Source of the DNA: Epiperipatus broadwayi
Taxonomy: Eukaryota; Onychophora; Udeonychophora; Euonychophora; Peripatidae
Length of the DNA: 64,000 nucleotides
Assembly (NCBI GenBank): GCA_028023455.1
Contig: JAQFVV010000030.1
Location: 3,860,501 to 3,924,500 of the forward strand
Reading direction: 5' to 3'
The position numbers and the translations under genes were made by a program. A model generated the notes under the pieces. It had not been told where the DNA came from. It worked only from the letters and a program-made list of their open reading frames with translations, and searched no databases. Every line of letters starts with the position of its first letter. Position 1 is the first letter of the stretch. This document shows positions 13,253-25,423 of the stretch, in pieces.

Positions 13253-13490
13253 TGTCATATTATTATTATTATTATTTGTGGGATATTCTGTGTAGTGAAA
13301 AAGCTAAATGCTGACATTTCAGTACAATATCAAGTACCTTCCTCAGAATCTCCTCTTCTCAAATCATAAGAATTCTTATGATTTGAGAAAGAGGATGCTC
13401 TGAGGAAGGTAATTGATATTGTACTGATACGTCAGCATTTAGCTTTGTCACTACACGAAATATCCCACAAATAATAATAATAATATGACA
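13253..13490. mobile_element. Foldback element, near-perfect inverted repeat
   Basis: Arms of about 118 bp (13253-13371 and 13374-13490) are reverse complements with few differences and meet at AAGAATTCTT. Each arm holds a GTGGGATATTC-type block, a GCTAAATGCTGAC block and a CCTTCCTCAGA block. TA-rich tracts flank both sides and hide any target duplication. The layout matches the other palindromic elements here, although I see no intact hammerhead core in this one. Confidence 0.7.
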
Positions 13491-14389
13491 TATATATATA
13501 TAAATATATATATATATATCCCAAACATATATTATTAATAGCAGTGACAATCAAACATTATATGTAGTTTGTTTGTTTTGTTGTTGTTTTTTGTTATTTT
13601 TATTACATCAGTACATGCATGATTGATCACACAATCAGTAAAATATATGCAAATGAGTCTCCTTAATTAATTATTAATAACTAACTTATTATTTTAAAAA
13701 AAATTGTTTATATTATAATTTTAATTTATATTTGCATATATAAAAAAGTTTCTGTATCACATATATGTGCATGTTGAAAAGTTACTGTACACTTGCAGTT
13801 AAATAAACAATATGTTTTCTAACTAATCATTGTTTATCAACAGAATGTAAGCTAGAGAGGCTTGGAACAAATTGAAGCATAGTTCACAGCTCCATTGCAC
13901 ATTTTTTAATAAATATGTAAATAATTATAAATCATTTTATATTAGATTAGAAAAAATTAAATATACAGAGAAAGCTCAATTCATCATGTTTCAAGAAGTT
14001 GGAGCAAATAAAGAATAATTACAGAATAATATTAATAATGATAATCTAAATTAAATTAAAGCCAAAAACAATTTTATTATTATTATTTAAATGAATATAG
14101 TGTACAATTTGATTTTTCTATTTAAAACTATTCCATACCTATTATTTAATATATATATGTTGATACGAAGACTTTCACGGGTTGCATATATAATAGACAT
14201 ATTTTGCAGGTTCATCCGTGTTAAAATATTTTAAATATTGATATACTGACATTTTGACTTGATCACACAAGTCATCCACTGGGTGATAAAAGATAGAAAG
14301 ACGGTTGTAGAGGCGCTACAATCACTAATTTGAAAAAAAATGTTAAAGTTCCACCAATAGCAAAAATGTTAAATTAACATATATATATA
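13491..14389. other. Unassigned AT-rich DNA
   Basis: Contains a TA-rich tract at 13491-13520 and a less AT-rich patch at about 14160-14320, with GGTTCATCCGTG and GTCATCCACTGGGTG. No function could be assigned. Confidence 0.45.
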
Positions 14390-14514
14390 TATGCTAATAA
14401 AATATCCATTAATTAAAAACTATTGTAATAACCATACAAATAATAAATACAATGGTACTTAACTATTATATACAGTGTTTTAATCCACAGAAGTATGTTT
14501 ACTTAATTCCTTGA

Positions 14515-15020
14515 CCTGCCTCAATTGCCATTGAATTCAAAAAACTTATAATGAAAGCAAACATCATTCACAAATCCTGACATTTAATGTTAGCAACTTG
14601 TCTATTAATCATATTCATTTTATTTGTATTTATTAAAATTGCCTCCTTAATTTTTTTTTTATTATGATTTCTTTCTTCATGAAGAATCTTAACACTTTTG
14701 ATATTAAACTTAAATTTATATTTACATGTTCTTTCAGGATCTAATAAAAGAAAAGCAGTCATAAAATCATTATTATTTTTACTTTTCACACACTTTTACA
14801 ACACTGTATGCTCCTTTAATCTTTTCTCAATACTGCACCTTGATTTACCTATATGTGATAGCATACATCCATAAAAAAATTGATATGCAACATTACTTTT
14901 CTGCTTGACAGGTATGACATTTTTAGAATTATTCACTAACTTATTAATATTATTTGTAACACAAAATTGAAACATTAAACACATCCTTATATATATCCTT
15001 AAAATTTTCACCTGAACATT
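14515..15020 (-). pseudogene. PLE GIY-YIG endonuclease fragment, left arm
   Basis: On the minus strand the frame 15011-14796 gives a segment with YQFFYGCMLSHIGKSRC and IEKRLKEH. This corresponds to the GIY-YIG core of PLE endonucleases, where the second motif is usually YIG and an arginine and an EH pair follow. The downstream frame 14789-14568 continues with LDPERTCKYKFKF, ILHEERNHNKKKIKEA and INRQ, the usual C-terminal part with the catalytic glutamate region. A frameshift or stop after KRLKEH separates the two pieces. There is no reverse transcriptase upstream because the palindrome centre intervenes. It is non-functional. Confidence 0.75.
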
Positions 15021-15039
15021 TAAAATATTCCATATATTT

Positions 15040-15495
15040 CAAATGTTCAAGTGAAATTTTTAAGGATATATATAAGGATGTGTTTAATATTTCAATTTTG
15101 TGTTACAAATAATGTTAATAAGTTAGTGAATAATTTTAAAAATGTCATACCTGTCAAGCAGAAAAGTAATGTGTATCAATTTTTTTGTGGATATATGTTA
15201 TCATATATAGTTGAAAAGAGGTGCATTATTGAAAAAAGATTAAAGGAGCAAGAATTTTTTATACAAACATGTGAAAAGTAAAATAATAAGGATTTAATGA
15301 CTGCTTCAGTTTTCTTGGATCATGAAAGAACATGTAAATATAAATTTAAATTTGATATTAAAAGTGTTAAGATTCTTCATGAAGAGAGAAACCATAATAA
15401 AAGAAAAATTAAAGAGGCCATTTTAATAAATATAAATAAAATGAATATAATTAATAGACAAGCTGCTAACATTAAAATTCAGAATTTATGAGATT
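15040..15495 (+). pseudogene. PLE GIY-YIG endonuclease fragment, right arm
   Basis: The plus-strand partner of the left-arm fragment. Frame 15051-15281 has YQFFCGYMLSYI and IEKRLKE. After a stop, frame 15297-15491 has LDHERTCKYKFKFD, ILHEERNHNKRKIKEA and INRQ. The conserved glycine of the YIG motif is replaced here (SYIVEKRC), and the histidine of KRLKEH reads Q, so key residues are lost as well as the frame. The two arms decayed independently. Confidence 0.7.
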
Positions 15496-15690
15496 TGAGT
15501 TGATGACATTTGCTTTTGTTATGTGTTTTTTTTTTTAATTTAATGGCAGTTGAGGAGGGTTAAAGAATTAACCAAAAGTATTTCTGCAGATTGAAGGAAT
15601 GTATATAGTAGTTAATTAGCATTATATTTATTATTTTTATTGTTATTATATATGTATAGTAATTATATTTTTTTTTAAATGATTAACTTA

Positions 15691-16904
15691 AGAGTACTGG
15701 ACATTGATTAGATATTTACAGATCTTTAATTATAATTTTAATTTTACATATAACAAAACATAAATGAAAAGATTTTGAAAATCACAGATCAAGACTTTAT
15801 AAATTGTCAAAATATATTATTTCACTATTTATTGAACAAAGTATTTGATTGACATTTGTATTGTCAAACTAACAATTAAATCAAATTATAGTTACTGAAT
15901 AAGTTTTCTAAAATTAAAATACTTCTAAGATTACTTACTATCATCCATCAACATCATCATATATTTGCGTTGCATTGTGACATAGCTAATTTTTGAAAAT
16001 TTTTACTTCAAGTATCATGGCACAATTCAGCATAGTTTCAAGATCATTATCTTTTTTTTATTTAATAAAACAAATACTGCAGCAAATGCAGAAGTTTTTT
16101 GCCATTGGATAAAATTTAAAAGTAAATAGTCATAACTTTTTAATGAAGCATTGTTTTTAACAATAGTGCTTCCAAATGTTTAGTTGTTGAAATTTGAAAA
16201 AAAAAATATCCATACAGGAAAATATTGTGTCATGATTTATTGGTGATAGATGTGATGAAATGACTGGAATTAGAAATGAGTCATTAAAAAACATGTATTT
16301 TATATTGGTTCTAGTTATATATATATGAATGGCTAATAGAGATTTATTGTAATAAAGTTTTCACCATACTATAATATGAAATAAAATGTGATAATTTCTA
16401 AGACTAATAATCATTTGCTATTGTGGTTAATAGTGCTTTCTAAAAGCATATATATATATATATAAAGTAAATTGCATAATTGATATCAATAAATATAAAC
16501 AACAATATGTGGCATTTGATGAACTATGTGGTCTTGGCCTAAATGAAGGATCTGGTTAGTTGAAATGTATCTTAAATACTATTGGCACCATGAATTTTCC
16601 CAATGATTGTAGCAATATGTTTGAAATGTAAGAATGGAGATTAATTCTAATTTCTAGAACTTTGCAAATATAAACAAAAACATTGGAATTAATTCTATAA
16701 TTTTCAAAATAAATAAATAATAGTTATAGCCAGTTTACAAGATGGCTGCCATTGGGAGTAGCCTTTTATAGTTATCATTAAAAACATTTATAATCAAAAT
16801 ATCATTAAAGTCACACAACATTAATGTTCCCATGTGAATAGCCAACTTTTCATAATTTATGTATAGTTATACCTATTATGTAGTTTATTTAATAAATGAT
16901 CCAT
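15691..16904. other. Unassigned AT-rich DNA
   Basis: No feature was recognised apart from short TA runs at about 16315 and 16450. One moderately complex patch at 16500-16620 has no significant open frame. Confidence 0.5.
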
Positions 16905-17690
16905 CATATTTTACAAATTTATATAACACTAAAATACTAACCAAAACAAAATTTTTACTAAAATTCTTCCATAACTATAGTTTAGTAATCAATAAAGCAA
17001 GTCATATATAGTGTGACATTGCTTTTATAAGCTTATATTTATAAATAAATAATATAGAGAGCATATCAATAGCTCAAACAAGCTCTTAATTCATAAGTGC
17101 AGTTAGAAAAAATATTTAAAATCTCTATCCAGAACATTCCTATTTTCAGATCAATTGGTTTCCAGCTTATAGCTCACCTTAGTGATGAGCTAGAACATCC
17201 AGATACTAGATCCAAAATATCAACTCAAATACAGCACTTATTTAATATATAATATTTAAGTAGAAACTCTGAAATTTTTGGACATGAAAATGTCTTTAAC
17301 TCCAGCTATCTAACTTAAATAGCTATATGGGACTGAACTAAATTCATATCTACCATATATTAATAGCCTTGTCATTGCCAAGGCCTTAATGATAAGATTA
17401 TAGTAATCAAAAAAGCAAGTCATATATAGCGTGACATTGGTTTTATAAGCTTGTATTTACAAATATGTAATATAGAGAGTGTACCAATAGCTTGAACAAG
17501 CTCTTAATTTATAAGTGCAGTAAGAGAAGCTCCTCACTGAGGTGAGCCATAAGCTCGAAACTAATTGTTCTGGGGATAAAAATTTTAAGGTTGGAGATTT
17601 TAAATATTTTCTTTTATCGCACTTATGAATTGAGAACCATGGTTTAGTAAAAATTTTGTTGTTTTGGTTAGTATTTTAGTGTTATATGAA
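16905..17690. mobile_element. Family F element: tandem unit plus inverted ends
   Basis: A block of about 125 bp at 16981-17110 is repeated in direct orientation at 17399-17526, which is a period of about 419 bp. It includes AAGCAAGTCATATATAG and GAACAAGCTCTTAAT-like blocks. The outer ends, about 16923-16985 and 17636-17685, are inverted copies of each other (AACACTAAAATACTAACC and its complement). The element is therefore both tandem and palindromic, like families A and B. Each half contains a hammerhead-like core, on the minus strand near 17157-17182 and on the plus strand near 17537-17561. Confidence 0.6.
17525..17585 (+). ncRNA. Hammerhead-like motif (family F)
   Basis: CTGAGGT (17537-17543) is followed by a clean stem II, GAGC with GCTC around CATAA, and then GAAAC (17557-17561). 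Stem I would pair TCCTCA with TGGGGA, the same stem I as family B. The last core base A9 is T here, and an extra base sits between the GTT and the TGGGGA strand, so cleavage is unlikely. The minus-strand partner at 17150-17190 reads CTAAGGT and is more degenerate. Confidence 0.5.
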
Positions 17691-17924
17691 TGGCCATTTT
17701 ATATTCAAATATGTATATACTATATTAAGTTTGTAGCATATAATATATCTAGTAGTCAAAACAAATAGTTATTAATGATTCTTGATTACAGTATCATTAC
17801 TTAATTCTTTTACTCAATTCATTTTAGTACTTCATATTTAAAAATGGTAAAAAATGATAATGATGATTTAAAACAATTGATAAAGTAACGATAATGTTTT
17901 GTATTCACATTTCATCATATTATC
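17691..17924. other. Unassigned AT-rich DNA
   Basis: A short AT-rich spacer between family F and a family A copy. Nothing was recognised. Confidence 0.4.
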
Positions 17925-18335
17925 TAGTATATAGGGTATATGAGCACAGACTTTCAAATGACCCACCACTCTCCACTCTATCCCATAACACTGATACACT
18001 TCAACACAAATATGTCGAAAAGATAAATAATCACCAATATACATATTTTATGCTAAACCAGCAATCATCAGTTGGTTCAGGTTATCATCTCTACACATAT
18101 CTGCAATAAGTGCTCAGATATATATTAAGATAGCCAATCTTCATACTTTAATGGACAGGCTTCAATTCACTCCACATTCTAACTCTTCAACCATCCATCC
18201 AATTAAAAATCTGATGATGGAACGCTCAAAGGCCACCCTGAGGCCAAGATTATCATCACATTCATATTGTCCTAAAATCAATCTGACCCCTCATGTACAG
18301 GACATAATCCATTTAATACATATATGAGGGATACT
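17925..18335 (-). mobile_element. Family A hammerhead repeat copy 5
   Basis: A nearly full-length unit in minus-sense orientation. It includes all the shared blocks, from the ACTTTCAAATGACCC region to the CCCCTCATGTACAGGACATAATCC region. The ribozyme (about 18033-18095) keeps CTGATGA and the AGCA half of stem II, but GAAA reads AAAA, which removes the essential G12, so it should be dead. Confidence 0.75.
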
Positions 18336-19904
18336 GAACTTAACATTTACATTCAATTGACCAAATTAACACCTTTTATTTAATTGGAATCGCTTCAAAA
18401 ATCTCTATCATCATTAAGTTAAACTGCCCAAGGCTTTTTTAATTAAAAAACTACCTCAATGCCTTTTGAAAGTAACAAATTGCTTACAGGAAAAAAATAT
18501 TAAGGTTTATTGATAAACTAAAAGTAATAAAAAGTATTCATAACTGAACATAATGGTGAATATTAATTTCACCTAGCATTCAAGCATAAGTTTCAGTAAA
18601 ATCGCGTTTTTAAATTTTATTTAGCCTAATTACTTTTGAATTAAATATACTAGTAATAAAGTATTTTAAATAGTAGATTAATCTAAATATCAACAGCTGT
18701 CTACATTACATTTACTTTTGCAGGATTAATTTTTTTAAAAAATACGGCTAGAATATGTAAAATAATTGAGTGATTTTCGCTCAAAAAATTACATGACATT
18801 AAGCGATATAAATAACAGATTGTGCAACCAGAAGCCTTTAAATACCAGTATGATAATAGAAATTAATCATTAATCCGTAACTTTAAAGGCAAATCATGTC
18901 AATGCTTAAATTACTAAAATAATAATAAAGTTCATAGTATAGGAATTGGCTAAAAAATAGTTTTCGCAAAGTAAAAAGATAAAAAGATTCAGAAAAAAAC
19001 TTAATATTGTTGCTATATTATAAAAATATAAACATTGCAATAACAAAGTTGTCAATATTTTAAGCATTTACCAGGAGAATGTTATTTATTTATATTTAAT
19101 ATAGTAAATGTTGTTCCTTAACAAAAAAATCTGACAATGATATATTATTAGTGATTTGATTTTAAAAACATGTATTATTAGTTGCTAAAGGCATGTAGGC
19201 CAGCCTCTGCTTGGTAAAAGTTCTTAGCTACTTAAAATAATTAATTGAAGAATTAAAATTGCAAAGAGAGAGTTATATATTGATCACGATTACTTACAAT
19301 CTATTTAAATGTATTAAACTTAACATAAGAACTTAAAAACCGTATTTTTTTTTAATTCATGAATAACATTTTATAATATGGTAATGATGATATTTCAACC
19401 AAGTAGAGAAAGTATTTTGGCATCTTTTTAATAATATGCAAAAATTCAAATGATGATTTTCAATAATATATTCATCTATCTACTCATTTAAATTTAGACA
19501 ATGATAGGCAGTCTAAAGAAGTTAAAATATAGATTTTTATAACCAGAAGGAAATGGCTTCATAGTCCAATGTCACGTCTGAAAAAGTTTTTGTAATTTCT
19601 TAAGAATATATATATCTTAAGAGTGCTTTTAAGCCCTGATTTATTATATATTTTTTAAAAAGTCTTCATGTATTAGAAGTTGTTGTGACAAATGTTATTT
19701 TGATATTGCGATAGTCTTTTAAAATCTACAGTTTTTCATCTGCATTTAAGTAATTTGCTGTCTTTTACGATATTCAAAATATCTGAAGAAATAAAAAACA
19801 AGTTTAAAACATATCAAAAATTACAATACATCATTTTTTTTCTTTGACACATGAGGAAAAAAAATAGCAATATACAATAATAACTGAAACACAGACTTAT
19901 TATA
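18336..19904. other. Unassigned AT-rich DNA
   Basis: No gene or mobile-element end was recognised. Short frames at the right edge overlap the next family A copy and are not genes. Confidence 0.5.
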
Positions 19905-20310
19905 TACCTGTGTCTATATATGTAATATATGTCCTGTACATGAGGGGTCAGATTGACCTTAGGACAACATGGGTGTGACAAGAATCTCGGCCTTGGGTGG
20001 CCTTTGAGCATTCCATCATCAGACTTTCAATTGCATGGACGATTGAAGAGTTGGAGTGTGGAGTAGATTGAAGCCTGTACATTAAAGTATGAAGATTGTC
20101 TAAATATATATCTGAGCACTTATACCATATATGTGTAGAGATGGTAATCTGGACCAACTGATGATTGTTGGTTTAGCATGAAATATGTTTATTGGTGATT
20201 ATTTATCTTTTCGACATATATGTGTTCAAGTGTATCAGTGTTATGAAATAGAGTGGAGAGTGTTGGGTCATGTGAAAGCCATTGCTCATATACCCTATAT
20301 ATTAAATATA
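19905..20310 (+). mobile_element. Family A hammerhead repeat copy 6
   Basis: A nearly full-length unit, plus sense, from the GTCCTGTACATGAGGGGTCA block through the ribozyme to the CATATACCCTATATATTA end. It is the inverted counterpart of copies 5 and 7 and shares with them TTGCTGG or TTGTTGG in stem II, so these copies form a subfamily (A2-type) distinct from the GTGCTGG subfamily. Confidence 0.75.
20143..20209 (+). ncRNA. Hammerhead ribozyme motif (family A, core bases intact)
   Basis: CTGATGA is at 20158-20164 and GAAA at 20180-20183. Stem I pairs ACCAA with TTGGT, with the cut predicted after 20191 at TTA. Stem II (TTGTT with AGCAT) has a U-U closing mismatch and a U-G pair, and stem III has one mismatch. 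The core is complete but the helices are weak. Confidence 0.6.
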
Positions 20311-21099
20311 TAATAAGTAAAAAACACCACCATCTGTTATTTGGATTATCTCTGTATAATAATAATTAATATTTTTATCAACTAATCTTCCATTCAATAA
20401 AAATATTTGAACTGTTGTTGGATTGCTTTATTAAATTAAAAATAATAATAATTTACTTGTTTTACAATATTATATTGAGTGATTTTTAGAATTACTGTTC
20501 TGATCTGTTAATATTTGTGTTTTAATAAACACATGTAATCTTAGTGATCAAACGTGAAAACTAAAGATCCGGGGATTTCGGTTCAATCTATCATTTCCGG
20601 TTTTTGAATAATGAAAATAACAACAAATCTAAAATTGATTTTTATACATTGATAGTAATAAAAAAAATCCAAGTTCTATTTTTATTTTAGTTTTTGCTTT
20701 TAATAAAAATAATATAACTTTTTTCTAATGTGGATATTTTTAAATTATAAACATATCTGTGGACTACACAAACACATATCGTACATAATAATCCTTAGCT
20801 ATTTAATCGACTCGATATCGTCTTTTAATATCTTGAAGATACCAAATCTAGAATAGCTTTGCATAGTATTCAATTTTCAATTATAGCAAGTGGCCTCACT
20901 TTTACTTTAATTATAAAAATCTTTCAACCTTTTGGCTAAACTGATAAATATCAATAAAACAACACATAAACATTATGTATTTTATAACACATATCAACAT
21001 ATTTTTTTCTACATATAGAACTTTAAAAGGTGGAATAAAGTTTTTTGCAGAAAACTGAGGTCTTTTTCAAAAACCAGATATCTTAGCAATAATCTTTAT
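20311..21099. other. Unassigned AT-rich DNA
   Basis: No feature was recognised. Confidence 0.45.
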
Positions 21100-21199
21100 A
21101 ATATGTAGGGTATATGAGTACAGACTTTCATATGACCCACCACTCTCCACTCTATGTCATAACTAATACACTTGAACACGTATATGTCGAAAAGACAAA

Positions 21200-21259
21200 T
21201 AATCACCAATATATGTATTTCATGCTAAACCAGCAATCATCAGTTGGTCCAGATTATCA
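21200..21259 (-). ncRNA. Hammerhead ribozyme motif (family A, core bases intact)
   Basis: On the minus strand CTGATGA is the complement of 21237-21243 and GAAA of 21218-21221. Stem I ACCAA/TTGGT is intact, with the TGG bulge and the outer GATAATCT helix. Stem III is ATA with TAT. Stem II is TTGCT with AGCAT, where the first pair is a U-U mismatch. Catalytic bases are complete and activity is possible but weakened. Confidence 0.65.
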
Positions 21260-21313
21260 TCTCTATACATATATGTAATAAGTCTTCTGATATATATTAA
21301 GATAGACAATCCT

Positions 21314-21693
21314 CATACTTTATAATTAAACTGAGAGACTGCAAACATCTCAAGCGCTTAGCCAATCAGATCACAAATACTGAGACAGATAATTTAACAA
21401 GAAAAGAGTGGTTCCACTCTGTTCTTTACTTGTCTTTCTATATATCCAAGCCAGTCCAAAGTACTTAGCTCTGAAAGCATGAATATTTAAGATTCACGCT
21501 TTCAGGTCCAAGTACTTTGGACTGGCTTGGATATATAGAAAGACAAGTAAAGAAGAGAGTGGAACCACTCTTTTCTTGTTAAATTACCTGTCTCAGTATT
21601 TGTGATCTGAGTGGCTAGGCGCTTGAGAGGTTTGCACTCTCTCAGTTTAATTTCAATACCATCTGCGCTTTGTAAAAATAAATACTTTATAAT
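21314..21693. mobile_element. Foldback element with 12-bp target duplication, inserted in family A copy
   Basis: Exact 12-bp repeats ATACTTTATAAT lie at 21314-21325 and 21682-21693. Between them, arms of about 150 bp are nearly perfect reverse complements. The outer ends are AATTAAACTGAGAG and its complement; the inner arms share CCAAGTACTTTGGACTGGC-type sequence. A short loop separates them around 21470-21500. There is no coding capacity. The near identity of the arms suggests a recent insertion relative to its host repeat. Confidence 0.8.
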
Positions 21694-22672
21694 ATAAATG
21701 GACTGGTCCTCAAAAAAAAACTTATAGAAAATCTATTACCATTGATTTGTCATATACTGAATCCAATAAAAACATGCTTTTTTGATGTTATTACATTTAG
21801 GAAACTCAAGAACAAACTGATTGGCCTTGTGATTTTGTAATCATAATTTTAGAATCTTATGGGAACAATCTTAAATCAATTTTCATGTTTCACTTTTGTA
21901 TAATATATTGAGAAAAAAAAGTTTTATATACAATTAATTTACTTGCCACAACTAAATCTCAGTGGTAAATTATCTTATCTTGTAAATTGTTAAAAGCAGC
22001 CAAATGCCGTCAGTCAAGAATGGCTGAATATTTTTGTTCATTATCAATGGCTAACAAAACACTTGTGATTTTGAATGTTAATTATTAAACCAAAATTGTT
22101 AAAGATTGCATCCAAAAATGTGGGAATAGTCCCTAGATCATTTTTTGAATTTATCTTACAGAATAATTATAAGAATACTCCTAAATCTAAAAACTAAACA
22201 ATTGAGTTTGTTCATAAGAGGTTTGAATTAAAAACTCCATCGTCAACCTTATATATTGCTTCTTGAACTATCTATATAATTTATATAAAATTATTATTCT
22301 ACTATATTTTATCAACATGACTTAAAAAACATTAAAGTTATTTGTTTAATATTATATTGTAATATTATGAACATATATTGATTAAGACCACTGCCATAAA
22401 AGTAGAAAATAAATTTGAGGCTATAACACATCCCTTGTTAATGCCTCTTTTGATTTTAAATGTTTCACATTTTTTTGTAATAATTAATATTAACATTTCT
22501 TTTTATATTGTTATGTAAAAGTTATATAAAGTGAATGAACTTCAATGGAGAACCAGTTAACTTTATGCGGTTTTAATTGAGTTAATCTTTTTTTCTTTTG
22601 CATTTGTCTAAAAGTTTGTAGTGCTTTTTAGTTATTGTAAATCACAAAAAAGCTTCTGGTGACCATTGATTC

Positions 22673-22871
22673 ATCTCTCTCTCTCTCTCTCTCCCTCTCT
22701 CCCTCTCCCTCTCTCTCCCTCTCTCCCTCCCTCCCTCTCTCTCCCTCCCTCTCTCCTGCCCTCTCTCTCTCACTCTCTCTCTCCCTCTCTCCCCCTTTCC
22801 CTCTCTCCCTCTTTCCCTCTCTCTCTCCCTCTCTCCCTCTCTCTCTCTCCCTCTCTCCCTCTCTCTCTCTC
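22673..22871. repeat. CT/CCCT polypyrimidine microsatellite
   Basis: About 200 bp of (CT)n interrupted by CCCT units. The apparent Ser-Leu-Pro and Arg-Glu-Gly open frames across it on both strands are translations of the simple repeat, not genes. Confidence 0.95.
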
Positions 22872-25110
22872 ATAACCATGTACCAGTCGAAAAACCCACC
22901 ATCTAAACTGCAAGTCGGATCCAAACTCAGGCGGCTCAAAACTGAATTCAAACCCAACTCAACAGCTCAGATTAGTAGAAATCTAAATTGACAGCACAGT
23001 ACTATGCACCAAGAAACTAGCTCAATGGTTGGTGAGTATCAGAGACCCCTGAACTGACACTAATATTGGATAATCAATTAACTAAGATAATTTTTAAATC
23101 GAATCATATGTATATGTTCGGGTTGCCAACACAGACAGCGAGCATTAACATTAAAATAATTATGAATAAAAAGACTTAAGAAACCAAGTGTGTTTAGAAA
23201 ATATTTAATAATAATAATTTGTTTGGTTTGAATTTTAAATAAAGATTAAATTAATTAATTCTAGTCCTTAAACAAAGTTTATAATTATAATACGAGTGGC
23301 GGTCCTTATTATATGCCAATGAATATTACACAATATTGGAATTCTATGCCTATGACTCCAACAAGAAAATAAAGGTGGATAAAGGTATTCATTAGTAAAG
23401 GAAATTATTACTCTAATTTTATTACGACAGAATGTGAGATTTATTTTCACATTCGCAAATTCATTCATGAAGAGCAAGATACGTATTTTAGGGCATAACT
23501 TTAATCTTTATTGGAAAACTTATTTTGAGTTATAATGGAGAATTTGTTCGACTTTAATAGAAATCACTTCATCATGAATTACGAGCATCAGAGTGGGTTT
23601 TACTGGAACAGAGAGGTAACGGTGCTGACGAATTATGAGCTATAAAGTGAAATTGAAAGACGATGGCTAGTCGATAATCGAAGTCTTATGGCAGCTTGAT
23701 CTTACAAGTCTTATGCCCTTTGACTAATATGAACAGGAGAGGAAGTGCTTTCTTCCTCGATAATTTAAAATAACAGAAATTATCACCGACCAGCCTAATG
23801 GAGCGGAAGATTGCCCTAAGGCAGCAACGTTCGACGATGATGACTTGAGAGTCACCGTTTGAAAAATAAAACCCAATTATAGAATGCTCTATGTGATGAC
23901 TTGATCAATTAATTAAAGTCAAATGAGCTTTTAATGAAAACTATTTTAAAGTATTTGTAAATCATATTAATTATGTCCCAATCATCATGCCCTTCCTGAA
24001 TCTTAAATAAAATAACAAAGTTGAATTAGAATATATTTATTCGATTCCTTTATTGGCCTTTTGCACAAAACATTTTAATATTATATATGAATAAATAAGT
24101 AAATATTAGTGAAATGAGAAAATAGCGGTGGCATAGATTAGAGACGGAGCTAATAATTTATTATTAGCTAATGATAAAATAACAATCATTTAATAATTTC
24201 TTTCGACTCGATGATTGATCGAACTGTATAAATATAGTTCTAATGGGCGAGAATTAACTATCAGAATTTAATCTTATATTACTTGTATAAGGCAAAGGAA
24301 ACGAGGGAGATCATTGAGTTGAAGGATTATTGGCATATAATTAAAAATAGCAACATTAATAAATCACACACTAAATATATATAATATAATAAATGAACCG
24401 CCATAGTAATGAAGGAAAGTTAAATTTAAAGACTAGAGATTGAGAGAATTACTAATTTAAAATAGCATAAGTAAAAGGTTTTATATAGTGTATTATTACA
24501 TTATAAATGAATGAAAGAGCTCTTAAAGGGAGTGTAAAGTAAAGTTCGGAAACTGGCCAGATGGTTTAGGGTTTATTATGGAAATATATTACCCATTTCT
24601 TCCGGGGCTGGTTCCCTTAGGTTACACGTCCGAGTTGGTAAAACGTAGGCACCATTTGATTGATTACTTGAACAGCATTTTATTTGATTTTGGCAGCCTG
24701 ATTTGTCCAGAAAGAATTTAGCAGCTTCATTGAAGATTCTCAAAGGGCTTCAGGAACCGTAGCCAGATTCCTGATGTTCTAGCCCTTCAGCATAATCAAA
24801 ACACTATTTGAATTCATGATTTTGAACACATAATTTACTGGCACTTTTCTGCAACAAAGATGGCTTTTTTTTTTCCAAACCTTTCAGAGCTATATATCTG
24901 TCCTCTGATGCCTTCAGGCTAGCGCTTCTTTCATTATCAATGTTTTTAGATTCACTGGTTATTAAAAGCTACATTCTTTTGATAAGCTTTCAGATTTTCC
25001 CTTTCCAAAAACAACAGTTAAAGTTTTATTAATTAGAAAAAAGATAAGGATTCCCTAATTAAATCATTTCTGATTTTAAGAATTTATTTTCTAATTAGAA
25101 AATGAATTCA
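22872..25110. other. Region of different composition, unassigned
   Basis: Flanked by two pyrimidine tracts and visibly less AT-rich than its surroundings. Examples are 22890-23060, 23580-23870 and 24540-24800, with mixed sequence such as GAGCGGAAGATTGCCCTAAG and TTACACGTCCGAGTTGG. All frames carry frequent stops. It could be an old retroelement or an old host sequence. I did not recognise rRNA, tRNA or a protein family. Confidence 0.4.
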
Positions 25111-25136
25111 AGTTAATGAGTTTGAAAGCCTTATCG

Positions 25137-25186
25137 CCCTCTCTCCCTCCCTCTCTCCCTCTCTTACTCTCTTTCTCCCTCTCTCC

Positions 25187-25270
<84 letters not shown>
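25137..25270. repeat. CT-rich microsatellite
   Basis: A second (CT)n and CCCT tract, similar in composition to the one 2.3 kb upstream and on the same strand. The 61-codon frame through it is a translation artefact. Confidence 0.95.
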
Positions 25271-25277
<7 letters not shown>

Positions 25278-25423
25278 GCTAGAGAGCTAAATTGCTCCTA
25301 GCAATAATGGTTAAACTGTGATTTGTTTTTCTTTTAGAATTAGAAACCAAAGCAGAAATTTTGCTTAGTGGCAGAATATACAAACTACTGAGTAATGTTT
25401 TCACTCATTATTAAAATTAATGT

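Larger units (their letters stand above)
14390..15690. mobile_element. Palindromic pair of Penelope-like 3' ends
   Basis: Two diverged copies of the same PLE 3' region lie head to head about a centre near 15030. The left arm reads on the minus strand and the right arm on the plus strand. Similarity runs from the endonuclease coding part out through the 3' flank, with matching blocks around 14440-14530 and 15540-15650. The arms differ at many positions and by frame-breaking indels, so this is an old insertion. Inverted partial copies are a known habit of PLEs. Confidence 0.7.
21100..21710 (-). mobile_element. Family A hammerhead repeat copy 7, interrupted by a foldback element
   Basis: The family A sequence runs from 21100 to 21325. 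It breaks in the CATACTTTA-ATGGACAGG block and resumes for a short stretch at 21694-21710. The interruption is the palindrome at 21326-21681 with a 12-bp duplication, so the family A copy was there first. The copy is truncated beyond 21710. Confidence 0.75.

Noticed and set aside
13380-13470. Hammerhead in the 13.3-kb foldback (CTGATAC ... CGAAATAT)
   Set aside because: Core positions 8 and 9 are wrong and no stem II of normal length closes it.
21326-21681. Classical foldback DNA transposon
   Set aside because: The 12-bp duplication and kinship in layout with the PLE-like palindromes make retrotransposition more likely, though this is not proven.
22628-22991. Ser/Leu/Pro-rich and Arg/Glu/Gly-rich frames on both strands
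   Set aside because: Products of the CT-rich tract; both strands are open because the repeat has no stops.
23520-23880. Ribosomal RNA fragment suggested by its higher GC and phrases such as GGTAACGGTGC
   Set aside because: I could not match it to any conserved rRNA helix or universal motif.
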